Of a stretch of 25,043 nt of DNA, positions 7,033 to 13,850 are shown piece by piece. The DNA is taken from IMG/VR virus record IMGVR_UViG_3300050014_000608, positions 1 through 25,043 of that record. One strand, given 5' to 3'. The DNA comes from a virus. Position 1 is the first letter of the stretch; the number at the start of each line of letters is the position of its first letter. The notes beneath the pieces are model-generated. The model was not told where the DNA came from. It was given only the letters and a program-made list of their open reading frames with translations, and did not search any database. Position numbers and translations under genes: made by a program.

Positions 7033-7868
7033 AGCTCCGCGCTCCGGGCCCGAAGCCCATCCGCGTCGCCGCCGTCAACCCCAACGAGGGCGTGAAGGCC
7101 GACTACCGCAAGCGCCTGCTGGCCCTGATTGAGGCCATGCACAAGGACGTCATGCGCGAGGTCCTGCGGGCCTACAAGGCGACGCCACCCCATGCGCTCC
7201 TGGCCAAGGACGCCAGCCCTGCCGTCGCCAATCGTGCGGTGATGAAGGCGCTCAGCCGGAAGTGGGGCAAGACCTTCGCCGATGCGGCCGAGAAGATCGC
7301 CGCCCACTTCGCCGACCAGGTGCTGAAGCACAACGATTTCGCCCTGAAGACCACGCTGCGCAAGGCGGGCTTCAGCGTCAAGTTCCAGATGACCCGACCC
7401 GCGAACGATGCCTACCGCGCGGTGATCGGGGAAAATGTCGGGCTCATCAAATCCATCCCGTCGCAGCACCTCGCCGATGTGGAAGGTATGGTGATGCGGT
7501 CCGTCCAGCACGGTCGCGCCCTGGGGGACCTTTCCAAGGACCTCCAGGGCCGCTTCGGAGTCACGAAGCGCCGTGCTGCCCTTATCGCCCGGGACCAGAA
7601 CAACAAGGCCACCGCGATCATGAACAAGATCCGCAAGCTGGACCTGGGCATCAAGAAGTCGCGCTGGATCCACACCGCCGCCAGCAAGCACCCGCGCGAG
7701 TCCCACGAGGACATGAACGGCACGCTGTTCGACACGGCGGAGGGCTGCTTCGACAAGGAATACGGTGATTTCGTGCAGCCGGGCGAGCTGATCAACTGCG
7801 GCTGCATCGCCGAGGGGATCATCCCGGGCATGGACGATGACCAGGAGGGCGACGATGAAGCCGCTTGA
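7029..7868 (+). CDS. minor head protein, Mu gpF / SPP1 gp7-like
   Basis: This 279-residue protein has an N-terminal helical half and a C-terminal domain matching the Phage_Mu_F pattern. The key blocks are RRAALIARDQNNKATAIMNK, RWIHTAASKHPRESHEDMNG and FVQPGELINCGC, with the characteristic RxxHxxxNG and PGELxNCxC residues. Such proteins sit beside the portal and enter the prohead, and some are ejected with the DNA. The ATG at 7029 overlaps the portal stop. The last 14 bases overlap the following gene, whose SD (AGGAGG) lies inside this coding sequence. Confidence 0.9.
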   Translation: MKLRAPGPKPIRVAAVNPNEGVKADYRKRLLALIEAMHKDVMREVLRAYKATPPHALLAKDASPAVANRAVMKALSRKWGKTFADAAEKIAAHFADQVLKHNDFALKTTLRKAGFSVKFQMTRPANDAYRAVIGENVGLIKSIPSQHLADVEGMVMRSVQHGRALGDLSKDLQGRFGVTKRRAALIARDQNNKATAIMNKIRKLDLGIKKSRWIHTAASKHPRESHEDMNGTLFDTAEGCFDKEYGDFVQPGELINCGCIAEGIIPGMDDDQEGDDEAA

Positions 7869-9306
7869 GCGCATCATTCTGGCCCTGGACAAGTCGATGC
7901 GGCGGATCGACGAGAACGGATTCCTGCACGTGGCCTGCTCGAACATCAGCAAGGCCATGGTCTGCCCCTACAACGGCAGCGAGATCGCGGACATCGCCCA
8001 GGAGGCCGGTGTGGTCGTGGACCCCAACAAGGTCTACTTCCTGTTGCGCGATCCCGAGGAACTGGCCGCGGGCGCCTCCACCTTCAACGGGATCCCCCTC
8101 ACCTACGTCCACGAGCCGCTGAGCTCCGAGGACCTGGCTACCGATCCCGAGAAGAAAGAAATCGTCGTCGGCGCCATCGGCACCGATGCCATGTTCGTCA
8201 AGCCCTACCTGCAAGCCAGCCTCGTCGTATGGGACGCCGCGGCCATCCAGCGAATCCAGACCCGTGAGCAGGTCGAACTGTCCTGCGCCTATCGCTGGGT
8301 GCTCGACATGACCCCCGGGACATACGAAGGAGTCGCCTATGACGGCGTGATGCGCAAGCTGCGCGGAAACCATGTGGCGCTGGTTGACGAGGGCCGGGCT
8401 GGTCCCGACGTGCTCGTCGCCGATGCCAAACCCAAAACCCACAAGGAGCAATCCCCCATGAAGCAGAAAAAGCTCTCCCCCAGGGCGATCGCGGTGCGAG
8501 GGGCCCTTCTGGGCCGCATCCCGCTCAGCCTCGCCGCCGACCAGAAGCTGAAGGTCTCGGACCTCACCCCCCTGGTGGCCCACCTCACCGCCAAGGAATT
8601 CAAGACCCAGAAGGCCAAGCTGGCCGAGGACATCAAGAAGGCCTTCGCCCCACGCCTGGCCCAGGACGCAGACCTCGACGACATCCTGTCCCTCCTGGAC
8701 AACCTGGAAGACGGTTCCGGCGAGGCCGACATCGAAGACGCCAAGCCCGCCGTTGTGCCTCCCCCCATCGCCAAGGACGACGACATGACCGGCGACGGCA
8801 ACGAGGCCGGCCAGGAACTGCTCGCGCTCCTGCAGGCCCAGAACCTCCCCGATGAGGTGATGGCCCAGGCGGCCGCCCTGCTCGACAAGATCAGCCCCGC
8901 CGCCCCTGCGGTCGATGGCTTCCCCCCCAAGAAAGGAGCCGCAGTGCCCAACCCCAACGACACCAAGGCGCTCACCGTCGGCAAGCCGGCCATGGACGCC
9001 GCCATCCAGGTCGCCGCCGACGCGACCATCGCCCGCATGCAGGCCGTGCGCGAGGCCGAGGACGCGGTGGAGCCCATCATCGGCCGGGTCCGCGGCCAGA
9101 ACACCGCCGAGGGCGTTTACAAGCTGGCGCTGGATCACATGAAGGTCGATCTCACCGGCCTCCCCTCCGTCGCCTACGGCCCCCTCTTCCAGCGCCTCGC
9201 CCAGAACATGAGCGATGAGCCCGTCGACGCCAGCTTCGTGGCCCAGGACTCCAAAGCCCTGGACGCCTATGCCAAGCGTTTCAACCCTGACCGGATCCGG
9301 AGGTAA
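7855..9306 (+). CDS. DUF2213 prohead protease with C-terminal scaffold region
   Basis: This is a 483-residue protein. Residues 1-200 match DUF2213, related to prohead serine proteases: His86 (YVHEPLS) and Ser143 (ELSCAY) occupy the expected H...S positions, followed by GNHVALVDEG near 171-180. Residues 202-483 are acidic, helical and linker-rich (scaffold-like), ending in a compact basic tail. I chose ATG 7855 because AGGAGG sits 8 nt upstream; an in-frame ATG at 7837 precedes that SD. Inferred role: it assembles the prohead and cleaves the scaffold and perhaps capsid subunits. The protease assignment rests on motif placement; the downstream in-frame starts are listed separately. Confidence 0.8.
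   Translation: MKPLERIILALDKSMRRIDENGFLHVACSNISKAMVCPYNGSEIADIAQEAGVVVDPNKVYFLLRDPEELAAGASTFNGIPLTYVHEPLSSEDLATDPEKKEIVVGAIGTDAMFVKPYLQASLVVWDAAAIQRIQTREQVELSCAYRWVLDMTPGTYEGVAYDGVMRKLRGNHVALVDEGRAGPDVLVADAKPKTHKEQSPMKQKKLSPRAIAVRGALLGRIPLSLAADQKLKVSDLTPLVAHLTAKEFKTQKAKLAEDIKKAFAPRLAQDADLDDILSLLDNLEDGSGEADIEDAKPAVVPPPIAKDDDMTGDGNEAGQELLALLQAQNLPDEVMAQAAALLDKISPAAPAVDGFPPKKGAAVPNPNDTKALTVGKPAMDAAIQVAADATIARMQAVREAEDAVEPIIGRVRGQNTAEGVYKLALDHMKVDLTGLPSVAYGPLFQRLAQNMSDEPVDASFVAQDSKALDAYAKRFNPDRIRR
8458..9306 (+). CDS. nested scaffold protein (in-frame internal start)
   Basis: AAGGAG at 8443-8448 lies 9 nt before an in-frame ATG at 8458, exactly where the DUF2213 domain ends and the scaffold-like region begins (MKQKKLSPRAIAVRG). 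Initiation here would yield a 282-residue protein identical to the C-terminus of the larger product, the same layout as lambda C/Nu3. It is rich in Asp, Glu, Lys and Ala, largely helical with Pro-rich linkers, as expected of a scaffold. I see the site directly; that it is used is inference from the domain boundary and precedent. Confidence 0.6.
   Translation: MKQKKLSPRAIAVRGALLGRIPLSLAADQKLKVSDLTPLVAHLTAKEFKTQKAKLAEDIKKAFAPRLAQDADLDDILSLLDNLEDGSGEADIEDAKPAVVPPPIAKDDDMTGDGNEAGQELLALLQAQNLPDEVMAQAAALLDKISPAAPAVDGFPPKKGAAVPNPNDTKALTVGKPAMDAAIQVAADATIARMQAVREAEDAVEPIIGRVRGQNTAEGVYKLALDHMKVDLTGLPSVAYGPLFQRLAQNMSDEPVDASFVAQDSKALDAYAKRFNPDRIRR
8932..8946 (+). promoter_or_regulatory. second internal ribosome site with in-frame GTG
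   Basis: AAAGGAG at 8932-8938 is 5 nt before an in-frame GTG at 8944. It follows a Pro/Gly linker (DGFPPKKGAA) and precedes a compact helical domain (PAMDAAIQVAADATIARMQA). A product of 120 residues would result. Similar purine runs arise by chance: GAAGGAG at about 8326-8332 precedes an out-of-frame ATG at 8339. Confidence 0.35.
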
Positions 9307-9309
9307 GCC

Positions 9310-10494
9310 ATGGGTTTACAGACTTTCGTCAATATTTATTCCCCCATCGGCACCGAAGGCGCCAAGGCCTCCAGCAACCCCATCGCCGCGGTCATCGCCG
9401 CCAATGGCGCCTTGGTCGCGGATCCGGTGAACGGCCTGAACGTGGGCCGGTTCGCTTGGGTCAGCGCCCTCGCCACCATCCTGACCAACTACGCGCCGGG
9501 CGGCGTCCCGACCGTTCCCGACGGCTTCATCATGCTGGAGATGCAGGCGAACAACGCCAACCTGCTCGCGCCGATCGGGATCAACATCCAGCCCGGCACC
9601 CAGGTCGCCGCCTACAACCGGGGCGATTTCTTCGCCCGCTGCGGCTTCGCCAATGCGGCGCGCGGGAACAAGGTGTTCGCCAACCTGTTCAGCGGCGCCG
9701 TGATCCCGGGCGTGGCCGGCAGCTTCCCGACCTATCCGAGCGGCGCGCCGACCACCTTCACTGGCTGGATCTCTGCCGCCAGCACGGCCATCCTGACCGT
9801 CACTGCGGTCACTGGCACCCCCCTTGGCGTGGGTACCCTGATCACCGGGCCCGGCGTCCCCATCAATACCCGGATCGCCAGCTTCGGCACCGGCACCGGC
9901 GGCACCGGCACCTACACCCTGTCCACCCCGAACGTCGTGCCGAGCTTCACCGCCCAGGCGTCGCTCTCCACCACGGTCATGACGGTGGTTTCCGCGAACG
10001 GCCCCATCCTGGTCGGCCAGAGCGTCACCGGAACCGGCATCCCCACCGGCACCACCATCTCCTCCTTCGGGACCGGGACGGGCGGCGCGGGAACCTACAA
10101 CCTATCGGCCTCCTGCACCACGGAGACCACCGAGACCGTCACCATCGGCGGCGTGGTTTCCACGACCCTGACCGCCACCCCGGCCGACGGCATCGGCGGC
10201 GCGGTCTGCACCGGCACCACCGCCACCAACGTCCTGACCATCACGGCGATGACCAGCGGCGTCCTGGTGCCTGGCCAGCTGCTCACCGACTCCACCGCCG
10301 GCCTCACTGCGGGGACCTACATCGTCAACCAGCTCAGCGGCACCGTTGGCGGGGTCGGCACCTACACCCTCTCCACCACCCCCGGAACCCTCGGCAGCGG
10401 AACCATCAGTGCTTCCGCCTGGATCGAGACGCCTTATTTCTTCCAGACCCCGGCCAACGTGGGTGAGCTGGCCATCATCGGCACGAGGAATTAA
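9310..10494 (+). CDS. structural cement/plug-like head protein with three inserted repeat modules
   Basis: This 394-residue protein lies between the scaffold and major capsid genes. Residues 1-147 and 368-394 look like one continuous structural-cement protein: MGLQTFVNIY...GIEGD-like N-terminal half, and an ASAWIETPYFFQT...GELAIIGT C-terminus like the ending of DUF2190-type and related capsid-stabilising proteins. Between them lie three copies of a small Gly/Thr-rich module (about 148-208, 213-268 and 299-358) with the pattern LTVT...VG...GTGIP.GT.I.SFGTGTGG.GTY.LS. Such surface additions often decorate the capsid. GGAGGT at 9299-9304 is 5 nt before ATG 9310. The head role is inferred from position and flank similarity. 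Confidence 0.7.
   Translation: MGLQTFVNIYSPIGTEGAKASSNPIAAVIAANGALVADPVNGLNVGRFAWVSALATILTNYAPGGVPTVPDGFIMLEMQANNANLLAPIGINIQPGTQVAAYNRGDFFARCGFANAARGNKVFANLFSGAVIPGVAGSFPTYPSGAPTTFTGWISAASTAILTVTAVTGTPLGVGTLITGPGVPINTRIASFGTGTGGTGTYTLSTPNVVPSFTAQASLSTTVMTVVSANGPILVGQSVTGTGIPTGTTISSFGTGTGGAGTYNLSASCTTETTETVTIGGVVSTTLTATPADGIGGAVCTGTTATNVLTITAMTSGVLVPGQLLTDSTAGLTAGTYIVNQLSGTVGGVGTYTLSTTPGTLGSGTISASAWIETPYFFQTPANVGELAIIGTRN
9751..9933 (+). repeat. inserted beta module, copy 1 (cement protein)
   Basis: This segment encodes residues about 148-208. Key positions are AILTVTAVTG, GVGTLITGPGVP, RIASFGTGTGGTGTYTLS. The DNA contains a run of GGCACC-type hexamers (9896-9918) that could promote copy-number slippage. 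Related copies lie at 9946, 10204, 14025 and 21939. Confidence 0.7.
9946..10113 (+). repeat. inserted beta module, copy 2 (cement protein)
   Basis: This segment encodes residues about 213-268, with TVMTVVSANG, LVGQSVTGTGIP, TTISSFGTGTGGAGTYNLS. It is the copy closest to copy 1 at the protein level, with clear synonymous divergence in the DNA, so the duplication is not recent. Confidence 0.7.
10204..10383 (+). repeat. inserted beta module, copy 3 (cement protein)
   Basis: This segment encodes residues about 299-358: NVLTITAMTSGVLVPGQLL, TAGLTAGTYI, GTVGGVGTYTLS. The end of the unit, GGCACCTACACCCT, is identical to the corresponding end of copy 1 (9907 onward). A spacer of about 30 residues separates it from copy 2. 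Confidence 0.65.
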
Positions 10495-10496
10495 CC

Positions 10497-11615
10497 ATGA
10501 GCCCCCGACCCCTCTACCACAACTCCACCCGCGATATGCTTTTCGACCGGCTGCAGGAGGACTTCGGCATCGTCCTGCCGGACGCCATCACCGAGCAGCG
10601 CCCCGAGTGGGGCCGACGCCTGGACGTGGCCATGGACGCTGCCCGGCGCGAATTCGGCATCGACGTGCGCGGCCGGTTCGGCTTTGACGCCGCCCAGCCC
10701 CTGGCCATCACCTCCAGCAACGCCGGCATCCCCCAGTTCCTCACCACGGTCATCGACCCCAAGATGATCGAGGTCTACACCGCCCCGCTGAACGCCACCA
10801 AGATCGCCCGGGAAGAGCTCAAGGGCGATTGGACGAAGATGATCTGGGAATTCCCGGTCGTGGAGTCCACCGGCAACGTCGTTTCCTATGACGACTACAG
10901 CACCGGCGGCGAGGCCAACTTCCAGGTCAACTGGGTTCCCCGGCAGGCCTACCTCTACCAGACCCAGACCGAATGGGGCGAGCTGGAACTCGAGCGCGCT
11001 GCCCTGGCCAAGATCGACGCCGCCAACCGGAAGAACCTGGCCTCCGCGAAGGTCATGGCGGAATTCCAGAACAACATGTATTTCCTGGGGTTCTCCGGCA
11101 TCCAGAACTACGGGCTGCTCAACGACCCGAACCTGCCGGCCGCCGTCGCCCCCCTGGCTGAGACCGTGGGTTCCAGCACCGTCTACGCCTGGTCCGCCAA
11201 GGATGCCCTGGGCGTCTACGCCGACATCCAGTACCTGGTGCAGCTGCTGATCCAGGCCACCGCCGGCATGGTGACGATGGAAAGCAAGATGAAGCTGGCT
11301 ATGAGCCCCGCGGCCCAGGTCAACCTCACCAAGACCACGCAGTACAACGTGTCGGTCATCGATATGGTCAAGAAGAACTACCCCGGGCTGGAAGTGGTGA
11401 CCGCCGTGCAGTACGCGACCGCCTCCGGGAACCTGGTCCAGCTCATCGCCGACGAACTCAACGGCGAAGACGTGGTGGCCCTCGCCTTCAACCTGAAGCT
11501 GCGCGCCCACGCTGTGGTGCGTGACTCTTCGTCCTTCAAACAGAAGAAGAGCGGCGGCGGCTGGGGTGCCATCTGGTACCAGCCCACCGGCGTTCAGCAG
11601 ATGCTCGGAGTGTAA
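10497..11615 (+). CDS. major capsid protein (DUF2184 type)
   Basis: This 372-residue protein matches the DUF2184 capsid family: an N-terminal extension (residues about 1-60), SNAGIPQFLTTVIDPKMIEV, the NVVSYDDYSTGGEANFQVNW block, an ELERAALAKIDAANRKNLAS helix (spine-helix region of the HK97 fold), NNMYFLGFSG, and GAIWYQPTGVQQMLG at the C-terminus. Hundreds of copies form the icosahedral shell. The ATG at 10497 has GAGG about 9 nt upstream and lies 2 nt after the previous stop. Length is normal for the family. Processing by the upstream protease is possible but no cleavage site is evident. Confidence 0.88.
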   Translation: MSPRPLYHNSTRDMLFDRLQEDFGIVLPDAITEQRPEWGRRLDVAMDAARREFGIDVRGRFGFDAAQPLAITSSNAGIPQFLTTVIDPKMIEVYTAPLNATKIAREELKGDWTKMIWEFPVVESTGNVVSYDDYSTGGEANFQVNWVPRQAYLYQTQTEWGELELERAALAKIDAANRKNLASAKVMAEFQNNMYFLGFSGIQNYGLLNDPNLPAAVAPLAETVGSSTVYAWSAKDALGVYADIQYLVQLLIQATAGMVTMESKMKLAMSPAAQVNLTKTTQYNVSVIDMVKKNYPGLEVVTAVQYATASGNLVQLIADELNGEDVVALAFNLKLRAHAVVRDSSSFKQKKSGGGWGAIWYQPTGVQQMLGV

Positions 11616-11618
11616 GAA

Positions 11619-12014
11619 ATGGCCGAAACCGTCATCGTCTACTGCAAGATCCCCAACGGGTTTCACCTCACGGTGAAGGCCGCTGATGGAGTCGACCACA
11701 CCATCCGCATCAACGGTCCCGTCAACAAGCAGGCCAGCGACGTTCCCGTCGTCTTCGGCCACGGCGCCACCCGGATCCCGAAAGACTTCTGGGACCAGTG
11801 GGTGAAGGAGCACGAGAATTTCGGGCCGGTCGAGAAGGGGCACATCTTCTCGTCCGACAAGCCGGCCTCGGGCAAGGACATGGCCCGGGAGCGCAAGAAC
11901 AACCGCACCGGCCTGGAGGGGCTCGACCCCAAGAAGCCCGGCCACGGCCTGACGCCCGCCGACGAGATGAAGAAGGTGCTCGACAAGCTGCCCTCCCAGG
12001 AAGGCCTGGTGTAG
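11619..12014 (+). CDS. head-tail region hypothetical protein
   Basis: This 131-residue soluble protein starts AETVIVYCKIPNGFHLTV and contains FWDQWVKEHENFGPVEKGHIF, then a charged tail with GLTPADEM. Similar proteins occupy the slot between DUF2184 capsid and DUF4054 connector genes in related phages, but I know of no proven function. The N-terminal 80 residues look like a small beta-rich domain; the basic/acidic tail (KDMARERKNNRTG) may be disordered. GGAG lies 9 nt before the ATG. Confidence 0.75.
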   Translation: MAETVIVYCKIPNGFHLTVKAADGVDHTIRINGPVNKQASDVPVVFGHGATRIPKDFWDQWVKEHENFGPVEKGHIFSSDKPASGKDMARERKNNRTGLEGLDPKKPGHGLTPADEMKKVLDKLPSQEGLV

Positions 12015-12017
12015 CTC

Positions 12018-12443
12018 ATGGGATTCATCGCGTCCTTCGACCCCGTCTACTGGCCCGCGCGCTACCCGGAATTCGCGGGCATCACGACGACCACCGCCCC
12101 CGCTTACTTCGCGGAGGCCGGGCTCTACCTGAACAACACCGGGACAAGCCCGGTTCAGGACGCGCCGACCCAAAGCCTGCTCATGCACATGCTCACCGCC
12201 CACATTGCTGAACTCTACGATGCTTCCAGCCAGCGCGGATCCCAGGCACTGGTTGGGCGCATCGGCGATGCCAGCGAGGGCACCGTCAAGGTCACGGCCT
12301 CCATGGACGACAGCGACCGGGACGCCTGGCTGAACCAGACCAAATACGGCGCGAGCTTCTTGCGCGCAACCCGCAAGTATCGTCGGTTCAGTTACCGGGC
12401 CCCCGGGCATCTGGCGCCCATCTTCATTCCAGGTGGGAACTGA
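12018..12443 (+). CDS. head-tail connector (DUF4054 type)
   Basis: This 141-residue protein matches the DUF4054 pattern: YPEFAGI near the start, AGLYLNNTGTSPV, LLMHMLTAHIAELY, VGRIGDASEGTVKV, and WLNQTKYGASFLRATRKYR. These proteins form the adaptor ring under the portal, comparable in position to HK97 gp6. The gene begins 3 nt after the previous stop. All conserved blocks are present and the length is normal. Confidence 0.85.
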   Translation: MGFIASFDPVYWPARYPEFAGITTTTAPAYFAEAGLYLNNTGTSPVQDAPTQSLLMHMLTAHIAELYDASSQRGSQALVGRIGDASEGTVKVTASMDDSDRDAWLNQTKYGASFLRATRKYRRFSYRAPGHLAPIFIPGGN

Positions 12444-12444
12444 C

Positions 12445-12957
12445 ATGGAATTCACCGGCGGGGAAGCGTTCAAGGCCAAGCTCCAGGAGCTGATGCAGCA
12501 GGCGGGGGAAAACCTCACCCTGCGCATCGGCTTCCTGGAAGGGGCAACCTATCCCGACGGCACCCCCGTGGCCCAGGTGGCGGCCCTGAACGAATACGGC
12601 CACGCCACCCCGGTCGGCAAGCGCGGCATGGGCCCCGCGGCCCGCACCGTCGCCCGGCCCTTCTTCTCTCAGATGCTCGCCGAGAAGTCGCCGGACTGGT
12701 CCCGCCGGCTCGCCAACCTCCACCGTTTCAACAATGGCGACATGGGCAAGGTTATGAAGTCCCTGGGCGAATCCATCGCCCAAGACCTCCAGTTGGAGAT
12801 CATCAACTTCAACGATCCGCCCGACAAGCAGATCACCATCGACCGCAAGGGCTTCAAGGGTGGCGCCCAGGCCACCCTGCAGGACACCAAGGTCATGCTC
12901 CGCGCCGTGGCCTACGAAGTGGACGGGGAGCGATTCCCCGGGCCGGTGCAGTCATGA
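12445..12957 (+). CDS. head-tail joining / tail completion protein (gp10-like)
   Basis: This 170-residue protein contains LRIGFLEGATYPDGTPVAQV, AALNEYGH and ARTVARPFFSQML, then TIDRKGFKGG and LQDTKVMLRAVAYEV. This is the usual set for phage head-tail joining proteins related to HK97 gp10. I chose ATG 12445, which has AGGTGG 8 nt upstream; a GTG at 12433 overlaps that SD and adds only four residues. It ends in an ATGA overlap with the next gene. It would connect the head completion ring to the tail terminator. Confidence 0.75.
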   Translation: MEFTGGEAFKAKLQELMQQAGENLTLRIGFLEGATYPDGTPVAQVAALNEYGHATPVGKRGMGPAARTVARPFFSQMLAEKSPDWSRRLANLHRFNNGDMGKVMKSLGESIAQDLQLEIINFNDPPDKQITIDRKGFKGGAQATLQDTKVMLRAVAYEVDGERFPGPVQS

Positions 12958-13322
12958 ACCTGCATGGCCTCGCCTCCAGCTGCATCGGCGCCGTCAATCC
13001 CGACGTCGAAGCAACCATCAAGACCAGCACCGGCAACACGCCGAACCCGGACGGCACCCTGACGCCCACTTACGCCACCGCCACCGGCCTGGTCAACATC
13101 CAGGCGCTCTCCGGCAAGGACCTCCAGCACCTGAACGGCCTGGGAATCCAGGGCGTCACCCGCAAGGCCTACGTTCGCGGCGCCATCAACGGCATCGTGC
13201 GCGCCTCCCAACAGGGCGGCGACCTGCTGACCCTGCCGGACGGCACGATCTGGCTGGTGACCATCGTCTTCGAATCCTGGCCCGACTGGTCCGCCGTCGG
13301 CCTCACCCAGCAGACCTCCTGA
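12954..13322 (+). CDS. head-tail/tail completion-region protein
   Basis: This 122-residue protein opens MNLHGLASSCIGAVNPDVEA and has STGNTPNPDGTLTPTY, QALSGKDLQHLNGLGIQG and a C-terminal block with WLVTIVFESWPDW. The NLH...VNP, QxLSxxDLQHLxxLxIQG and W.V..V.E.WP.W pattern is a recurrent phage family found at this position; its exact function is not established to my knowledge. The ATG overlaps the previous stop, and the stop overlaps the next ATG by one base. Confidence 0.75.
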   Translation: MNLHGLASSCIGAVNPDVEATIKTSTGNTPNPDGTLTPTYATATGLVNIQALSGKDLQHLNGLGIQGVTRKAYVRGAINGIVRASQQGGDLLTLPDGTIWLVTIVFESWPDWSAVGLTQQTS

Positions 13323-13840
13323 TGACCTACATCCCCTCCATTCCCCTGTCCCAGGCCTTCACCGGCCTGAAGGCCTGGCTCATGGACGCCCTGGGGCTGG
13401 GCACCGCCTACGTGGTCCAGGAGTTGCAGAACCGCGCCTCCGCGCCCGCCGATGGCTACGTCAATATGCTCCACAAGGCACAGAAGCGCATGGGCATGAA
13501 CACGGTCGCCTACAACGGGCCCGGCGAGACGATCACCACCACCAGGCCCATGGACTTCCCGATCCAGGTGGACACCTACGGCGCCTCTGCCGGGGACTGG
13601 GCCGACATCATCGCCACCATGTGGGCCTCCCCGCTGGCCATCGCCTTTCTGGCGTCCTACGGACTGGTCCCGCTCTTCGCCGACGACCCCGTCGAATTGT
13701 CCATCGTCAACGGTGAGGCGCAGTACGAAGAGCGGTGGGTGACAGTGCTCCACATGCAGATCAACCCCGCCCTGGCCGCGCCCATGACGTTCCTGACCCA
13801 GCCCGATCCCACCTTCCTCAACATCCTTACGAAGCCCTAG
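13322..13840 (+). CDS. tail terminator/neck-region protein (LIC_12616-like)
   Basis: This 172-residue protein contains NGYVNML-like DGYVNMLHKAQKRMGMN, a DFPIQVDTYGASAGDWADI core and YEERWVTVLHMQINPAL. The IQVD.YG....DWA...AT..R pattern is typical of small proteins just upstream of DUF3383 sheath genes, thought to cap the tail or join it to the head. The ATG at 13322 shares one base with the upstream stop (TGATG). Its TAG stop supplies the first base of the AGGAGG that drives the sheath gene. Confidence 0.75.
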   Translation: MTYIPSIPLSQAFTGLKAWLMDALGLGTAYVVQELQNRASAPADGYVNMLHKAQKRMGMNTVAYNGPGETITTTRPMDFPIQVDTYGASAGDWADIIATMWASPLAIAFLASYGLVPLFADDPVELSIVNGEAQYEERWVTVLHMQINPALAAPMTFLTQPDPTFLNILTKP

Positions 13841-13844
13841 GAGG
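13839..13844 (+). promoter_or_regulatory. consensus ribosome binding site of the TTG-initiated sheath gene
   Basis: AGGAGG at 13839-13844, 6 nt before TTG 13851. It is a full consensus SD paired with a weak start codon, and it decides this start because no ATG lies in a similar position. Confidence 0.8.
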
Positions 13845-13850
13845 CCGCTC

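Noticed and set aside
8326-8341. GAAGGAG followed by ATG at 8339, as a third internal start
   Set aside because: The ATG is out of frame with the protease gene and opens no plausible protein; it is kept as an indication of the chance rate of such sites.
9880-9925. CRISPR-like or satellite array in the cement gene
   Set aside because: The short hexamer repeats are in frame with coding Gly-Thr codons and there are no spacers.
9456-10466. His/Arg-rich plus-strand frame inside the cement gene
   Set aside because: Its periodic HRHRRH sequence is the out-of-frame reading of the GGCACC-type repeats.
10491-12527. 678-residue minus-strand frame opposite the capsid gene
   Set aside because: It has the same low-complexity antisense composition, no SD, and a clear DUF2184 capsid on the other strand.
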